14,357 nucleotides of DNA, taken from NCBI GenBank assembly GCA_964374095.1, contig CAYJXJ010000120.1, forward strand, positions 1-14,357, given 5' to 3'. Position 1 is the first letter of the stretch. Each line of letters opens with the position of its first letter. The stretch is from CAYJXJ01 sp964374095. GTDB lineage: Bacteria; Elusimicrobiota; Elusimicrobia; UBA1565; UBA9628. Positions 1 to 6,510 of this stretch are shown piece by piece. The notes below the pieces were generated by a model. That model did not search any database and was not told the origin of the DNA. It saw nothing but the letters and a program-made list of their open reading frames with translations. Made by a program: the position numbers and the translations under genes.

Positions 1-709
1 CGTTCGCTTCGCTCACGCGCTCCTTCTCAACCCACAGTTCCGTGCCATGAGCCCTTTTTATCCATCGCGCCATGGGACTCTCGGCGGCCACAGGACGCCA
101 AAGGCTCATGGACACGGAGCCACAATCCACATCGATGGCCTCAGCCTTCCACCGATCGCACTGTTCTGGTCGGGACGTCATGAGTCCCAAGGCCTTGAAC
201 AATCTTTGGGGCGGTCCAAAGTCTTCCACGACCGCGGCCACATGGTGAAGCAAGAATTGGGGCGCGGCAAGGGCGCTCTCACAGCGGCGCTTGAGGTTCT
301 TTAAGGCCATCTCCCAAGCCTTGGACATCCAGGCATCGTAGGCCTTCCACTGAGGATCGCCGCGAGTCTCCTCTTGGGTCAACGTCACCCGCGTCCCCTG
401 GCCCGTTTTCTCGAAACGGACATCAATCCTGGTGCGCCGGCCCTTGGGTGGCAGGAACATCTCCAGAAAATCCGATTTCCCCTGCCACTCGAAGCGCAGA
501 AGCCTCCCGGGCTCGATCTTGAGAATCTTGCAGCCAAGGGTGCTGTCCTTTTGGGGATCTTGGTCCCAAAAGAACTCCCAGGCTCCTCCCTCGCGCAACG
601 CGATGTTTGCCTTTGGAGCCAGCCAACGCTCCAGCGCCTCTAGGCTCGTCCAGGCCTTCCATGCCTCTTCAACCGGTGCCGTGATTTCAACCGCGTGCCT
701 ATATCCCAT
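1..709 (-). CDS. SRPBCC/AHSA1-like domain protein fused to a VOC (glyoxalase-like) domain, partial
   Basis: The frame is open from an ATG at 709 to the window edge, giving 236 residues without the C-terminus. Residues 1-145 look like an AHSA1/SRPBCC lipid-binding fold: start YRHAVEITAPVEEAWKAWT, then a W-rich middle, then a closing helix near WKAYDAWMSKAWEMALKNLK. From residue 152 a second domain begins with LLHHVAAVVEDF, the usual opening of VOC proteins such as methylmalonyl-CoA epimerase. SPMARWIKRAHG near 211 matches the segment before the second strand of that family. Where epimerases have a metal-binding His after this segment, this protein reads ELWVEK, so metal binding is doubtful. 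A GGAAGAG site lies 7 nt before the ATG. G+C is visibly lower than in the neighbours, so this gene may have another origin. The ligand and reaction cannot be inferred. Domain calls are by pattern only. Confidence 0.72.
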   Translation of the reverse strand, partial: MGYRHAVEITAPVEEAWKAWTSLEALERWLAPKANIALREGGAWEFFWDQDPQKDSTLGCKILKIEPGRLLRFEWQGKSDFLEMFLPPKGRRTRIDVRFEKTGQGTRVTLTQEETRGDPQWKAYDAWMSKAWEMALKNLKRRCESALAAPQFLLHHVAAVVEDFGPPQRLFKALGLMTSRPEQCDRWKAEAIDVDCGSVSMSLWRPVAAESPMARWIKRAHGTELWVEKERVSEAN

Positions 710-833
710 TTGCGGTCTCTTCCTTGGCGCTGCCTTTCGGCCCCATCGCGCTCATGCTGCGGTTACCTCCACCGATGGAGGCAAAATAGCATCCATCCGG
801 CGGGCGCCGTGACGTGTTCGGAAAGAAGGTCAT
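699..833 (-). CDS. possible small ORF (44 aa) overlapping the start of the SRPBCC-VOC gene
   Basis: An ATG at 833 follows GGAGG with a 4-nt gap, a strong but slightly close ribosome site. The frame runs 44 codons to TAG at 699-701, overlapping the next gene by 11 nt in another frame. The product begins MTFFPNTSRRPPDG and ends KGSAKEETANGI. I do not recognise it. It has no signal peptide or membrane segment. The frame spans the 766-782 hairpin. A TAGAAT hexamer at 868-873 (minus strand) could serve as a -10 box, but no good -35 is visible. It could be a leader peptide coupling translation into the downstream gene, the tail of a degraded gene, or a chance ORF. Confidence 0.3.
   Translation of the reverse strand: MTFFPNTSRRPPDGCYFASIGGGNRSMSAMGPKGSAKEETANGI
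766..782. repeat. short inverted repeat sharing its core with the 2153-2180 palindrome
   Basis: CCTCCACCGATGGAGG can form a 6-bp stem with a 4-nt loop. The 17-nt unit, including the next C, differs by one base from the centre of the perfect palindrome at 2153-2180. No T-run follows on either strand, so a terminator role is weak. It may be a small dispersed repeat. Confidence 0.45.
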
Positions 834-912
834 ACTTCCTCCAGCCTAATGTGATCGTTCAGAAGTGATTCTACCAACAATCCCCGGTCTACGCATCTTG
901 CGTGAGGATTGA

Positions 913-928
913 CTCCCAGCGCCGGGAG
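913..928 (-). terminator. hairpin 22 nt after the nitrilase-like gene, likely end of the seven-gene operon
   Basis: The plus strand reads CTCCCAGCGCCGGGAG. The transcribed minus strand gives CUCCC-G-GCGC-U-GGGAG, where the sixth pair is G-U. On the other strand the same pair would be an A-C mismatch, so the fold is intact only in RNA made in the direction of the operon. The only other copy, one base different, follows the phosphodiesterase gene at 9247-9262. There is no strong U-run (GUCAAUCC follows), so it may act as a 3'-end processing or stability hairpin rather than a classic intrinsic terminator. Confidence 0.5.
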
Positions 929-950
929 CGGCAATCACCTTTCAGTGCTC

Positions 951-2138
951 TCAACGCAGCTCGGCGTAGAGGAAGGTGTCTTTCCCATCCACCGTCGGCT
1001 GCTCGGTCAGCTCCCAACCCGAGGGGCCCAGGCTCACGGCCGCTCCCCACCCGCCGAGGTCGACGTCCCAGAGCCTGCCGGCCAGGAAGGGGTTGATGCC
1101 GACCTTGGCCCGGGTGGACTTGATGCGCGCGACCAGCGAGTACTTGCGCCAGGCGGCCTTCTCGGTGATGGTCCCGATGTCGCGGGGATCGACGTCCGCC
1201 GGGTTGGGCGCGCCGTTGTAGCCTTGCCAGATCTTGTCGAAGGAAGGAAGGCCGCTCCCCCCGCTGGGCTGGACGAGCACCTCCGCCTCTTGGAACCGCT
1301 CGAAGGCCTGCGGGTACCAGCCGTCGGCGCAGATGAGGTTGCCCACGCTGCCGAAAGGGGTCGCGGCCGGGGTCAGGGCCTGGGCCTGTCCCGGGGCGGT
1401 GAAGGGCTTCTCATCCTCGACCAGGAAGACCTTGCGAGTCTCCTGGAGGAGGCTTCCATCCGGCCCGAAGACGAAGGAGGAGTTGTACAGCGGCGCCTTC
1501 GGGTCCTTCAGCCGGTCCAGCGGCGGCAGCACCAGGCTGCCGGCCACGAGCACGATCCCGTGGCCGCGGGCGAGCCCCGACATCGTCTCGCGGTAGATCG
1601 TCCAGGTTGCCTGCGCCTTGTAGCGCAGGAGGCTCGCGAAGATGAAATGGGGATCGAAGATCCAGCGCCGCTCGCGGAGGGAGGCCGCGAGCAGGTAGCG
1701 TCCGAAGCCCGGGTTGGCGAGCAAAAGCCGCCCAATGGCCTCGATCTTGCCCCCCGCGGTATAGACCCCCGCCGCCTCGCCGGACAGGGCCAACTGCGTG
1801 CCCACGTACTCCGGCAGGACCACGAGTTTGGCGTCGCCGGGCCCGATCCGGGAGTCGGCAAGAGCCGCCCCGACCGCCTGGCCCATGCGCGCCTTGAAGG
1901 TGTCGCCCGAGCGATAGTCCTTGGCCGTCACCGCGACCTGGACGCCGACAGCCCAGCGGCGGGCCGGCGCCGGACGCGGCGCGGGAACCGCCGGGGCGTC
2001 GCGCAGCTCCGAGCGCGCGATGGCTTCGAAGGCGCCCCAGACCTCGAGGTTCGGCTGGCCGCTCCAGGCCTCCTCGGCCGAGTCCGCCAGCAGAGCCGGG
2101 GAGAGCCACCCCAGCAGGATTATCGTCGCCAAGCTCAT
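951..2138 (-). CDS. exported carbon-nitrogen hydrolase (nitrilase superfamily)
   Basis: The protein has 395 residues. The ATG at 2138 is chosen because GAGGAGG lies 5 nt upstream and a signal peptide begins there (MSLATIILLGWLSPALLADS). The nitrilase triad is present: Glu110 in VVLPEYVG, Lys236 in QETRKVFL and Cys270 in GNLICADGWYP. The family hydrolyses or transfers non-peptide C-N bonds (amides, N-acyl groups, nitriles) through a cysteine thioester. The Glu-Lys spacing of 126 residues is longer than I expect for simple amidases, suggesting an insertion around 120-190 that could shape the substrate site. Export is unusual because most family members are cytoplasmic. It has a signal peptide but none of the extra membrane helices of apolipoprotein N-acyltransferase. 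It is the last gene of the operon, 10 nt after the GH63-like gene. Family is secure; substrate is unknown. Confidence 0.88.
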   Translation of the reverse strand: MSLATIILLGWLSPALLADSAEEAWSGQPNLEVWGAFEAIARSELRDAPAVPAPRPAPARRWAVGVQVAVTAKDYRSGDTFKARMGQAVGAALADSRIGPGDAKLVVLPEYVGTQLALSGEAAGVYTAGGKIEAIGRLLLANPGFGRYLLAASLRERRWIFDPHFIFASLLRYKAQATWTIYRETMSGLARGHGIVLVAGSLVLPPLDRLKDPKAPLYNSSFVFGPDGSLLQETRKVFLVEDEKPFTAPGQAQALTPAATPFGSVGNLICADGWYPQAFERFQEAEVLVQPSGGSGLPSFDKIWQGYNGAPNPADVDPRDIGTITEKAAWRKYSLVARIKSTRAKVGINPFLAGRLWDVDLGGWGAAVSLGPSGWELTEQPTVDGKDTFLYAELR

Positions 2139-2148
2139 GCCGCCCTCC

Positions 2149-4002
2149 TCATCCGCTGCCTCCACCGGTGGAGGCAGCGGCGATGGCCGGCCCTGGGCGC
2201 TGGGAAGTACGCTCCGACATGGACGCCAGCAGCAGCACGGCCCCGCTCCAGGCGAAGTCCTGGGCGCCGAGGCCCTGGCCGGTCAACGGGTGATAGTACT
2301 CCCGCGGCGTGGGCCCCGCGAGTATCAGGTCCACGGTCTTGCGCCGCAGGCGGCGGGCCTGCACCGCGAAGCCGTAGCGCTCCAGGCCCAAGGCGGTCAG
2401 CCAATTGAGGTTGACCCACACCGGGCCGCGCCAGTAACGTTCGGGATCAAAGGCCTCCAGCGCGGGGGCCACGCTGGGGAGTGGGAAAGGCGCGGAGAAG
2501 TCCGCGGAAATCCCGCGCGCCAGGCGGGCGGCCTGGCGTTGCGAGGCGACGCCCGTGAAGAGCGGCCAGAAGGCCGCCGGAGTCTTCACCCTCGATAGGC
2601 GGCGGCTGCGGGGATCGAGGTCCAGGAACAGTCCGGCTTCCTCGTCCCAAAGCTCCGCACGCACCAACCGGGCCGCCCGCTCGGCCCGCAGCCGCCACCC
2701 TTCGGCCTCCGCCGGCAGGGCCAGGCGCTCGGCCATGGCCGCGAGGCAGTCGGCTTCCAGTTTGAGCCAGCAGTTAAGGTCCACCGCGGCCATGGGCCCC
2801 GCGTCCCACCGTGGCGAGTTGTCCCAACCCGAGTCGGACCCCGACCACTCGCACAAGCCGTCGCCGTCCAAGTCCCGGCGCTCGTAGAACCAGGCATGAT
2901 TGCGGGCCGACGCCGCATAGACTTCGGCGAGGAAATCAGGGTCCGGCGCCCGGCCAAAGAGCTCGAGGGCCGCCCACGCCAGTATGCCTGGGGGCTGGAC
3001 GCCCGGGTGGACCATGCCGGCCCACACCTCGCGCGGCACCCGGCCGTCGGGACCGGCGCGGCGCAGCAACGCCAGCACCTGGGACTTTCCCAGCGCCGCG
3101 GCGCGCGGCCCCCCGGCCGCGAGGGCGAGGGCATGGAAGCCCGAGTCCCACAGCCACACCCCGCGCCCGTAGGAGCAGCGGCTGGGCGAGATGACCGGAG
3201 AGTCCCATAATCCCTCGGGCCCCAGGGCGTTGTTCCAGAGCAGATACCAGGCCCGCGCCACACCCCGGGAGGACTTCGCCCACGGGCACTCGGCCAGCCA
3301 GGACTCGATCTCGCGCTTGAGACGCTTTCTGGCCCGCTCGGGCGAGGCCCGGACCCGGGCCGCGGCCGGCGGGTCGGAGCCGTCGGTCAAAAGGATGTCG
3401 ATGCCGCGTTCTTGGCCCGGCGCCAGCGTCAGGAAGGCCTCGTAGCCGCGCGGTCCCGCGCGGCGAAACCTCAGGCCGGAGGCGTTCAGCTCGAAACTCT
3501 TCCTCAGAGGGGATGCGGCCAACCCGTCCAGCGTCGGAAGAAAAGCGCGCAGCTCCAGGCGCAAGCCCTTGCCGCCTTCCCGGCGCCACGTCGCGTGCGG
3601 GGACAGCCGTCCCGAGAATATCACCCGCAGTCCGGAAGCCCCGTGGTTGCGCAGGCGCAGGCGCGCGTAGCAGCAGTCCCGGCCGACATAGCCCGAAACC
3701 GACCGCGCCCAAAGCGCGCCGAAGGACGCGACGCAAAGCGCGCCGTCCGGACGCCATTCGTAGCGCAGCACTTCCTTGCGACCGAGGCCCGTTTCCTCCA
3801 GCGACAGCACTTTCTCGAAGAGCGGATGCTCGGCCTTGAGCGCCCAGCCCGTCTCGACTCCGGCCGCGGGCTTCCAATCCGAGAACTGCCGCCACAGCAG
3901 CGGTCCCAGCCCGATTTCCCGGCCCTCGTGGTGAAGATGCGAGTGGGACCCGAAACAACTCGACCGCTCGATGCGGGAGTCGCGGAGAAGGTCCGCGCTC
4001 AT
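2149..4002 (-). CDS. GH63-like glycoside hydrolase (mannosylglycerate hydrolase/alpha-glucosidase type)
   Basis: The protein has 617 residues and no signal peptide, so it is probably cytoplasmic. A beta-rich N-terminal half (about 1-225) precedes an (alpha/alpha)6-barrel. Barrel motifs resemble GH63/GH37-type inverting glycosidases: YGRGVWLWDSGFHALAL (278-294), CEWSGSDSGWDNSPRWD (384-400) with Asp394 the likely general acid, ERYWRGPVWVNLNWL (521-535), and REYYHPLTGQG (567-577) with Glu568 the likely general base, followed by FAWSGAVLLL. Relatives cleave alpha-linked glucose or mannose, including mannosylglycerate. The ATG overlaps the stop of the upstream enolase-superfamily gene as ATGA, and there is no clear Shine-Dalgarno site, so translation is probably coupled. 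The last codons lie in a perfect 28-nt palindrome, which makes the C-terminal tail (AAASTGGGSG) look like a late addition. The exact substrate is open. Confidence 0.85.
   Translation of the reverse strand: MSADLLRDSRIERSSCFGSHSHLHHEGREIGLGPLLWRQFSDWKPAAGVETGWALKAEHPLFEKVLSLEETGLGRKEVLRYEWRPDGALCVASFGALWARSVSGYVGRDCCYARLRLRNHGASGLRVIFSGRLSPHATWRREGGKGLRLELRAFLPTLDGLAASPLRKSFELNASGLRFRRAGPRGYEAFLTLAPGQERGIDILLTDGSDPPAAARVRASPERARKRLKREIESWLAECPWAKSSRGVARAWYLLWNNALGPEGLWDSPVISPSRCSYGRGVWLWDSGFHALALAAGGPRAAALGKSQVLALLRRAGPDGRVPREVWAGMVHPGVQPPGILAWAALELFGRAPDPDFLAEVYAASARNHAWFYERRDLDGDGLCEWSGSDSGWDNSPRWDAGPMAAVDLNCWLKLEADCLAAMAERLALPAEAEGWRLRAERAARLVRAELWDEEAGLFLDLDPRSRRLSRVKTPAAFWPLFTGVASQRQAARLARGISADFSAPFPLPSVAPALEAFDPERYWRGPVWVNLNWLTALGLERYGFAVQARRLRRKTVDLILAGPTPREYYHPLTGQGLGAQDFAWSGAVLLLASMSERTSQRPGPAIAAASTGGGSG
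2153..2180. repeat. perfect 28-nt palindrome at the GH63/nitrilase gene junction
   Basis: The sequence is fully self-complementary: 12-bp arms around a CCGG loop, centred between 2166 and 2167. It covers the last nine or so codons of the GH63-like gene. The stop codon follows at once, and the GAGGAGG ribosome site of the next gene begins within 5 nt. In RNA this hairpin could protect upstream message or hold down initiation of the nitrilase-like gene. Its core recurs at 766-782 with one change. Confidence 0.75.
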
Positions 4003-5147
4003 GCGGGGAAACGCGCCTGCGCGACGCGGTAGCGCTCCAGCGCGCGCCGGTCCACGCGCACGCCGAGCCCCGGCCCGGAGGGCACGCTGAAGACGCCCCG
4101 GCTAGGGTGGAGCAGCTCCTCGAGCAAGGCCTCCCGCAGGGGGTTGGGCGTGCGGTCGACCTCCTGGAGCGCGGAGAGCCCCGGGAAGGCGGCCGCGGCC
4201 TGGAGCGTGGCGGCCAGCCCCACGGCAGCCTCAAAATTATGGAGCCTCACCTCGGCGTTGAAAGCGTCGGCGAGGTCGATGATGCGGCGCAGCTCCGTGA
4301 AGCCGCTCACCGTCACGTCGGGCAGGACGACCTGACAGGCTCCCCGAGCCAGATACTCCTTAGCGGCATGAAGACCCAGGCACTCGGCCCCGGCCAGCGG
4401 GGTCTTGAGCGCCCGGGAAAGTTGGACATAGCCTTCGATGTCCCACTTGGGCAGGGGCTCCTCCAGATGGGCGAGGCCGAATTCTTCGAGGGCGCGGCCC
4501 ACCCGCAGGGCCTCGGCCCGGTTGTAGGCCCCGTTGGCGTCGGCCAGCACCTCGACCTCGGGACCCACGGCCGAACGCACCGCGGCGACGCGCCGCGCAT
4601 CCTCGCGGGGATCTCGTCCGATGCGGAGCTTGACCCCGCGCCAGCCCTGCGCCGCGAGCTCGCCCGCCTCTTGGGCCAGCGCGGTCAAACCGCCGATCAT
4701 GAGCGCGCTCGCGTAGCCTCTTACCTCGCGGCGCGAACCGCCGAGCAGTTCGCAGACCGGACGCCCCGCGGCCTGGCCGGCGAGGTCCCAGAGCGCGGTG
4801 TCGACCGCGCCCAGGGCCGAGACGCGGCCGCCGTCGGAGCCCTCGCCCGCCGAGAGGTCGGACCAGACCGCCGCGCTCTCCAGCGGTTGGCGTCCGATGA
4901 GGGCGGGGCCGAGCCTCTCTTCGACCAGCGCCAGCAGGGCCTTGCCGCCCGCCCGCGTCCCGCCCCAGTTGGCCTCGCCCCAGCCGACGAGTCCGTCTTG
5001 GGTCTCAACCTCGAGAAGCGCCGCGGCCCGCTCGCGCCTGGCCCCGAAGGAGAACTCAAGCGGCTCTTCAAGCTCGCAGACGAGGAGGTGGGCGCGGACC
5101 CGGCGGACGCGCAAGCCCGGGGCCCCTAGGCTGGACCCCGGCGCCAT
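3999..5147 (-). CDS. enolase-superfamily enzyme, mandelate racemase subgroup (acid-sugar dehydratase-like)
   Basis: The protein has 382 residues from the ATG at 5147. The frame is open further upstream but lies inside the preceding gene. The N-terminal capping domain runs from VRRVRAHLL to about residue 140. The barrel carries KLR at 173-175, Mg ligands Asp203 (VLADANGAYN), Glu229 (HLEEPLP) and Glu255 (LAGAE), the Asp277-His303 pair (VVLPDVTVSG, VRLHNFEAAVGLAATL) and Glu329 (LQEVDRT). The Asp-His dyad and third Glu match the mandelate racemase subgroup, whose members abstract the alpha-proton of carboxylates and include many sugar-acid dehydratases. No substrate-specific signature is recognised. 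The start codon sits in a hairpin arm with no obvious Shine-Dalgarno site. A TTG at Leu12 is a less likely alternative start. The stop overlaps the GH63-like ATG. Confidence 0.86.
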   Translation of the reverse strand: MAPGSSLGAPGLRVRRVRAHLLVCELEEPLEFSFGARRERAAALLEVETQDGLVGWGEANWGGTRAGGKALLALVEERLGPALIGRQPLESAAVWSDLSAGEGSDGGRVSALGAVDTALWDLAGQAAGRPVCELLGGSRREVRGYASALMIGGLTALAQEAGELAAQGWRGVKLRIGRDPREDARRVAAVRSAVGPEVEVLADANGAYNRAEALRVGRALEEFGLAHLEEPLPKWDIEGYVQLSRALKTPLAGAECLGLHAAKEYLARGACQVVLPDVTVSGFTELRRIIDLADAFNAEVRLHNFEAAVGLAATLQAAAAFPGLSALQEVDRTPNPLREALLEELLHPSRGVFSVPSGPGLGVRVDRRALERYRVAQARFPA

Positions 5148-5160
5148 CCCATATGGCGCC
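5140..5160 (-). promoter_or_regulatory. hairpin that covers the start codon of the enolase-superfamily gene
   Basis: In the minus-strand RNA, GGCGCCAU pairs with AUGGCGCC across a 5-nt loop. The AUG of the gene starting at 5147 is the first three bases of the 3' arm, so the start codon is paired when the hairpin forms. It follows immediately after a second hairpin at the stop of the upstream solute-binding protein gene. An out-of-frame AUG lies in the loop. Confidence 0.5.
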
Positions 5161-5165
5161 AGGGC

Positions 5166-5183
5166 AGCGCCCTGCCGGGCGCT
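5166..5183 (-). promoter_or_regulatory. hairpin at the stop codon of the solute-binding protein gene
   Basis: AGCGCCC pairs with GGGCGCT around a 4-nt loop, overlapping the TAG at 5182-5184. There is no T-run, so it is not a classic terminator. In other sugar operons, such as malE-malF in E. coli, hairpins after the binding-protein gene stabilise its message and lower the downstream genes. The same effect is plausible here but is inference. Confidence 0.5.
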
Positions 5184-6453
5184 AGCGGGCACCGGCCGCC
5201 CCCGCCGCAGCCTCACGCGCGACGATCGCCCGTATCTCGCGGGACGCGGCCTCGAGCGCAACGCTCGGCTCCTCGATGCCGGCCAGGGCCGCGCTGACGT
5301 GCACTTGGAGCGAGTCGGAGACTCGGGAGTAGTATGGCACCCGGGGACGCGGGCGCGCGCCGGCGAGTATGCGGGCCAACTCGGGCGCCTGGGGAATGGC
5401 GCGCAATAGTTCCGGATCCTGGTACAGGGCGAGCCGGGTCGGGAGCGCCCCGTTCTTGAGAAAGACGGTCTTGAGGCTCGGGGCCGAGGCCAAGCCCGAG
5501 GCGACGCGCCACGCGGCCTCGGGGCGGCGGGAGAACGCCGACACGCCGAAGCCCCAGCCCCCGAGCACCGAGGCATGCGGCCCGCGGCCGCGCGGGATGG
5601 GCAGCACGCCCACCTTGCCCCGCACGGGCGAGTCCGGGGCCTGGAGGAGATTCCACGCGTAGGTCCAGTTGCGCATGAATACCGCGCGCCCGGCCTGGAA
5701 GGCATGCCGCGCTTCTTCCTCCTGATACGTGAGCACGGCCTCCGGAACGATGCGGTGGCGGCGGATCATGTCCGACATGAGCGAGAGGGCCTCCACGGCC
5801 TCGGGCCGGTCGATGAGCACGCGGCCGCGGTCGTCGATGAGCTCCCCCGCGTTGGTCCAGACGAACTCGAGGAACGCGCAGACCAACCCCTCATACTGCT
5901 TGCCCTGGAAAACGAAACCCGCCAGCTCGGGCCTCTGCAGGCGCTTGGCCGCTTGCACCAACTCCTCCCAGGTGTCGGGCGGCTGGATGCCCGCGCCGTC
6001 CAGCAAGTCCTTGCGGTAGTACAGCAGGCCCCCCTCGGCCCTGACTGGAAGGCTGTAGAGGCTCCCGCCGTAGGTTCCGGCGCGGATATAGGCCGGAAGG
6101 AAGGCCTCCCGTTCTCCGGCGGGGATCAAGCCGTCCAGGGGCTTGAGCCAGCCCTGGGAGGCGAACTTGGCCAGCCACGCCACGTCCATGAAGACGAGGT
6201 CGTAGGTTTCCTCCTTGGCCAGGAAGGACACCGCGTACATGTCCTCGCGCGTGTTGGTGGCCGGGGGACCCTCGACCATGTCGATCTTCACGCCCGGGTC
6301 CTCGCGCTCGAGCCTGGCGATGGCCTCGCGGGTACCCCCGCCGCGGTCGGGGTTGGCCAGGAAGCGCACGACGGACCCGCCGGGCGCCGCCGCCGGAGGG
6401 GCCGAGCAGCCCCCGGCCCCGACGAGCAAAGACAGCCACAGGACGCGCGTCAT
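5182..6453 (-). CDS. ABC transporter solute-binding lipoprotein, family 1 (sugar type)
   Basis: The protein has 423 residues. The N-terminus MTRVLWLSLLVGAGGCSAPP is a lipoprotein signal with Cys16 as the probable lipidated residue, though the -3 position is Ala rather than Leu. The body matches family 1 extracellular binding proteins (maltose/trehalose/glycerol-phosphate type): TREAIARLEREDPGVKIDMV, YDLVFMDVAWLAKFASQGWL, LPVRAEGGLLYYRKDLLDGAG with PPDTWEELVQAAKRL, AFQAGRAVFMRNWTYAW and GGWGFGVSAFSRRPEAAW. It should bind an oligosaccharide or sugar derivative at the outer face of the inner membrane and hand it to an ABC permease. No permease or ATPase gene is in the window, so its partners are elsewhere or shared. 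It lies between the 326-aa unknown and the enolase-superfamily gene. The ATG has only a weak ribosome site (TGAG), and a duplicated gene tail sits directly upstream. Confidence 0.88.
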   Translation of the reverse strand: MTRVLWLSLLVGAGGCSAPPAAAPGGSVVRFLANPDRGGGTREAIARLEREDPGVKIDMVEGPPATNTREDMYAVSFLAKEETYDLVFMDVAWLAKFASQGWLKPLDGLIPAGEREAFLPAYIRAGTYGGSLYSLPVRAEGGLLYYRKDLLDGAGIQPPDTWEELVQAAKRLQRPELAGFVFQGKQYEGLVCAFLEFVWTNAGELIDDRGRVLIDRPEAVEALSLMSDMIRRHRIVPEAVLTYQEEEARHAFQAGRAVFMRNWTYAWNLLQAPDSPVRGKVGVLPIPRGRGPHASVLGGWGFGVSAFSRRPEAAWRVASGLASAPSLKTVFLKNGALPTRLALYQDPELLRAIPQAPELARILAGARPRPRVPYYSRVSDSLQVHVSAALAGIEEPSVALEAASREIRAIVAREAAAGAAGAR

Positions 6454-6454
6454 C

Positions 6455-6510
6455 TCAGGGCAGAATTTCGATGTCGTTGCCCCATCTTAGGGAAGGATCT
6501 CGATGTCGTT
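6455..6510 (-). repeat. two 24-nt copies of a gene tail (six-codon IEILP-type end plus stop), second copy a gene remnant
   Basis: The first copy (6487-6510) is the true end of the 326-aa gene and encodes NDIEILP plus TAA. The second copy (6455-6478), 8 nt downstream, also spells NDIEILP in another frame and ends in TGA. The copies match at 20 of 24 bases. The four differences are GAG/GAA, ATC/ATT, CTT/CTG and TAA/TGA, all silent. This is what would remain if a tandem, diverged paralogue lost everything but its 3' end. The start of the next gene follows the second stop by 1 nt. Confidence 0.7.

Noticed and set aside
1..23. GC-rich alternating sequence at the window edge as a repeat or attachment site
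   Set aside because: It continues the open frame of the SRPBCC-VOC gene and no second copy was seen in the window.
913..928. Insertion-sequence terminal repeats formed by the 913 and 9247 palindromes
   Set aside because: They flank ordinary operons with no transposase, and each sits just after a stop codon, which fits a 3'-end hairpin better.
909..2408. 499-codon plus-strand ORF
   Set aside because: It lies antisense to the nitrilase-like and GH63-like genes, whose catalytic motifs are intact. Its composition (Arg/Gly/Pro-rich, no family motif) is that of a GC-rich shadow frame.
4107..5129. 340-codon plus-strand ORF
   Set aside because: It mirrors the enolase-superfamily gene on the other strand; the metal ligands and catalytic pair are on the minus strand.
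5148..5705. N-terminal extension of the enolase-superfamily frame to 568 residues
   Set aside because: The extra 186 codons overlap the binding-protein gene and read as low-complexity Arg/Pro/Ser sequence; the enzyme's normal N-terminus begins near 5147.
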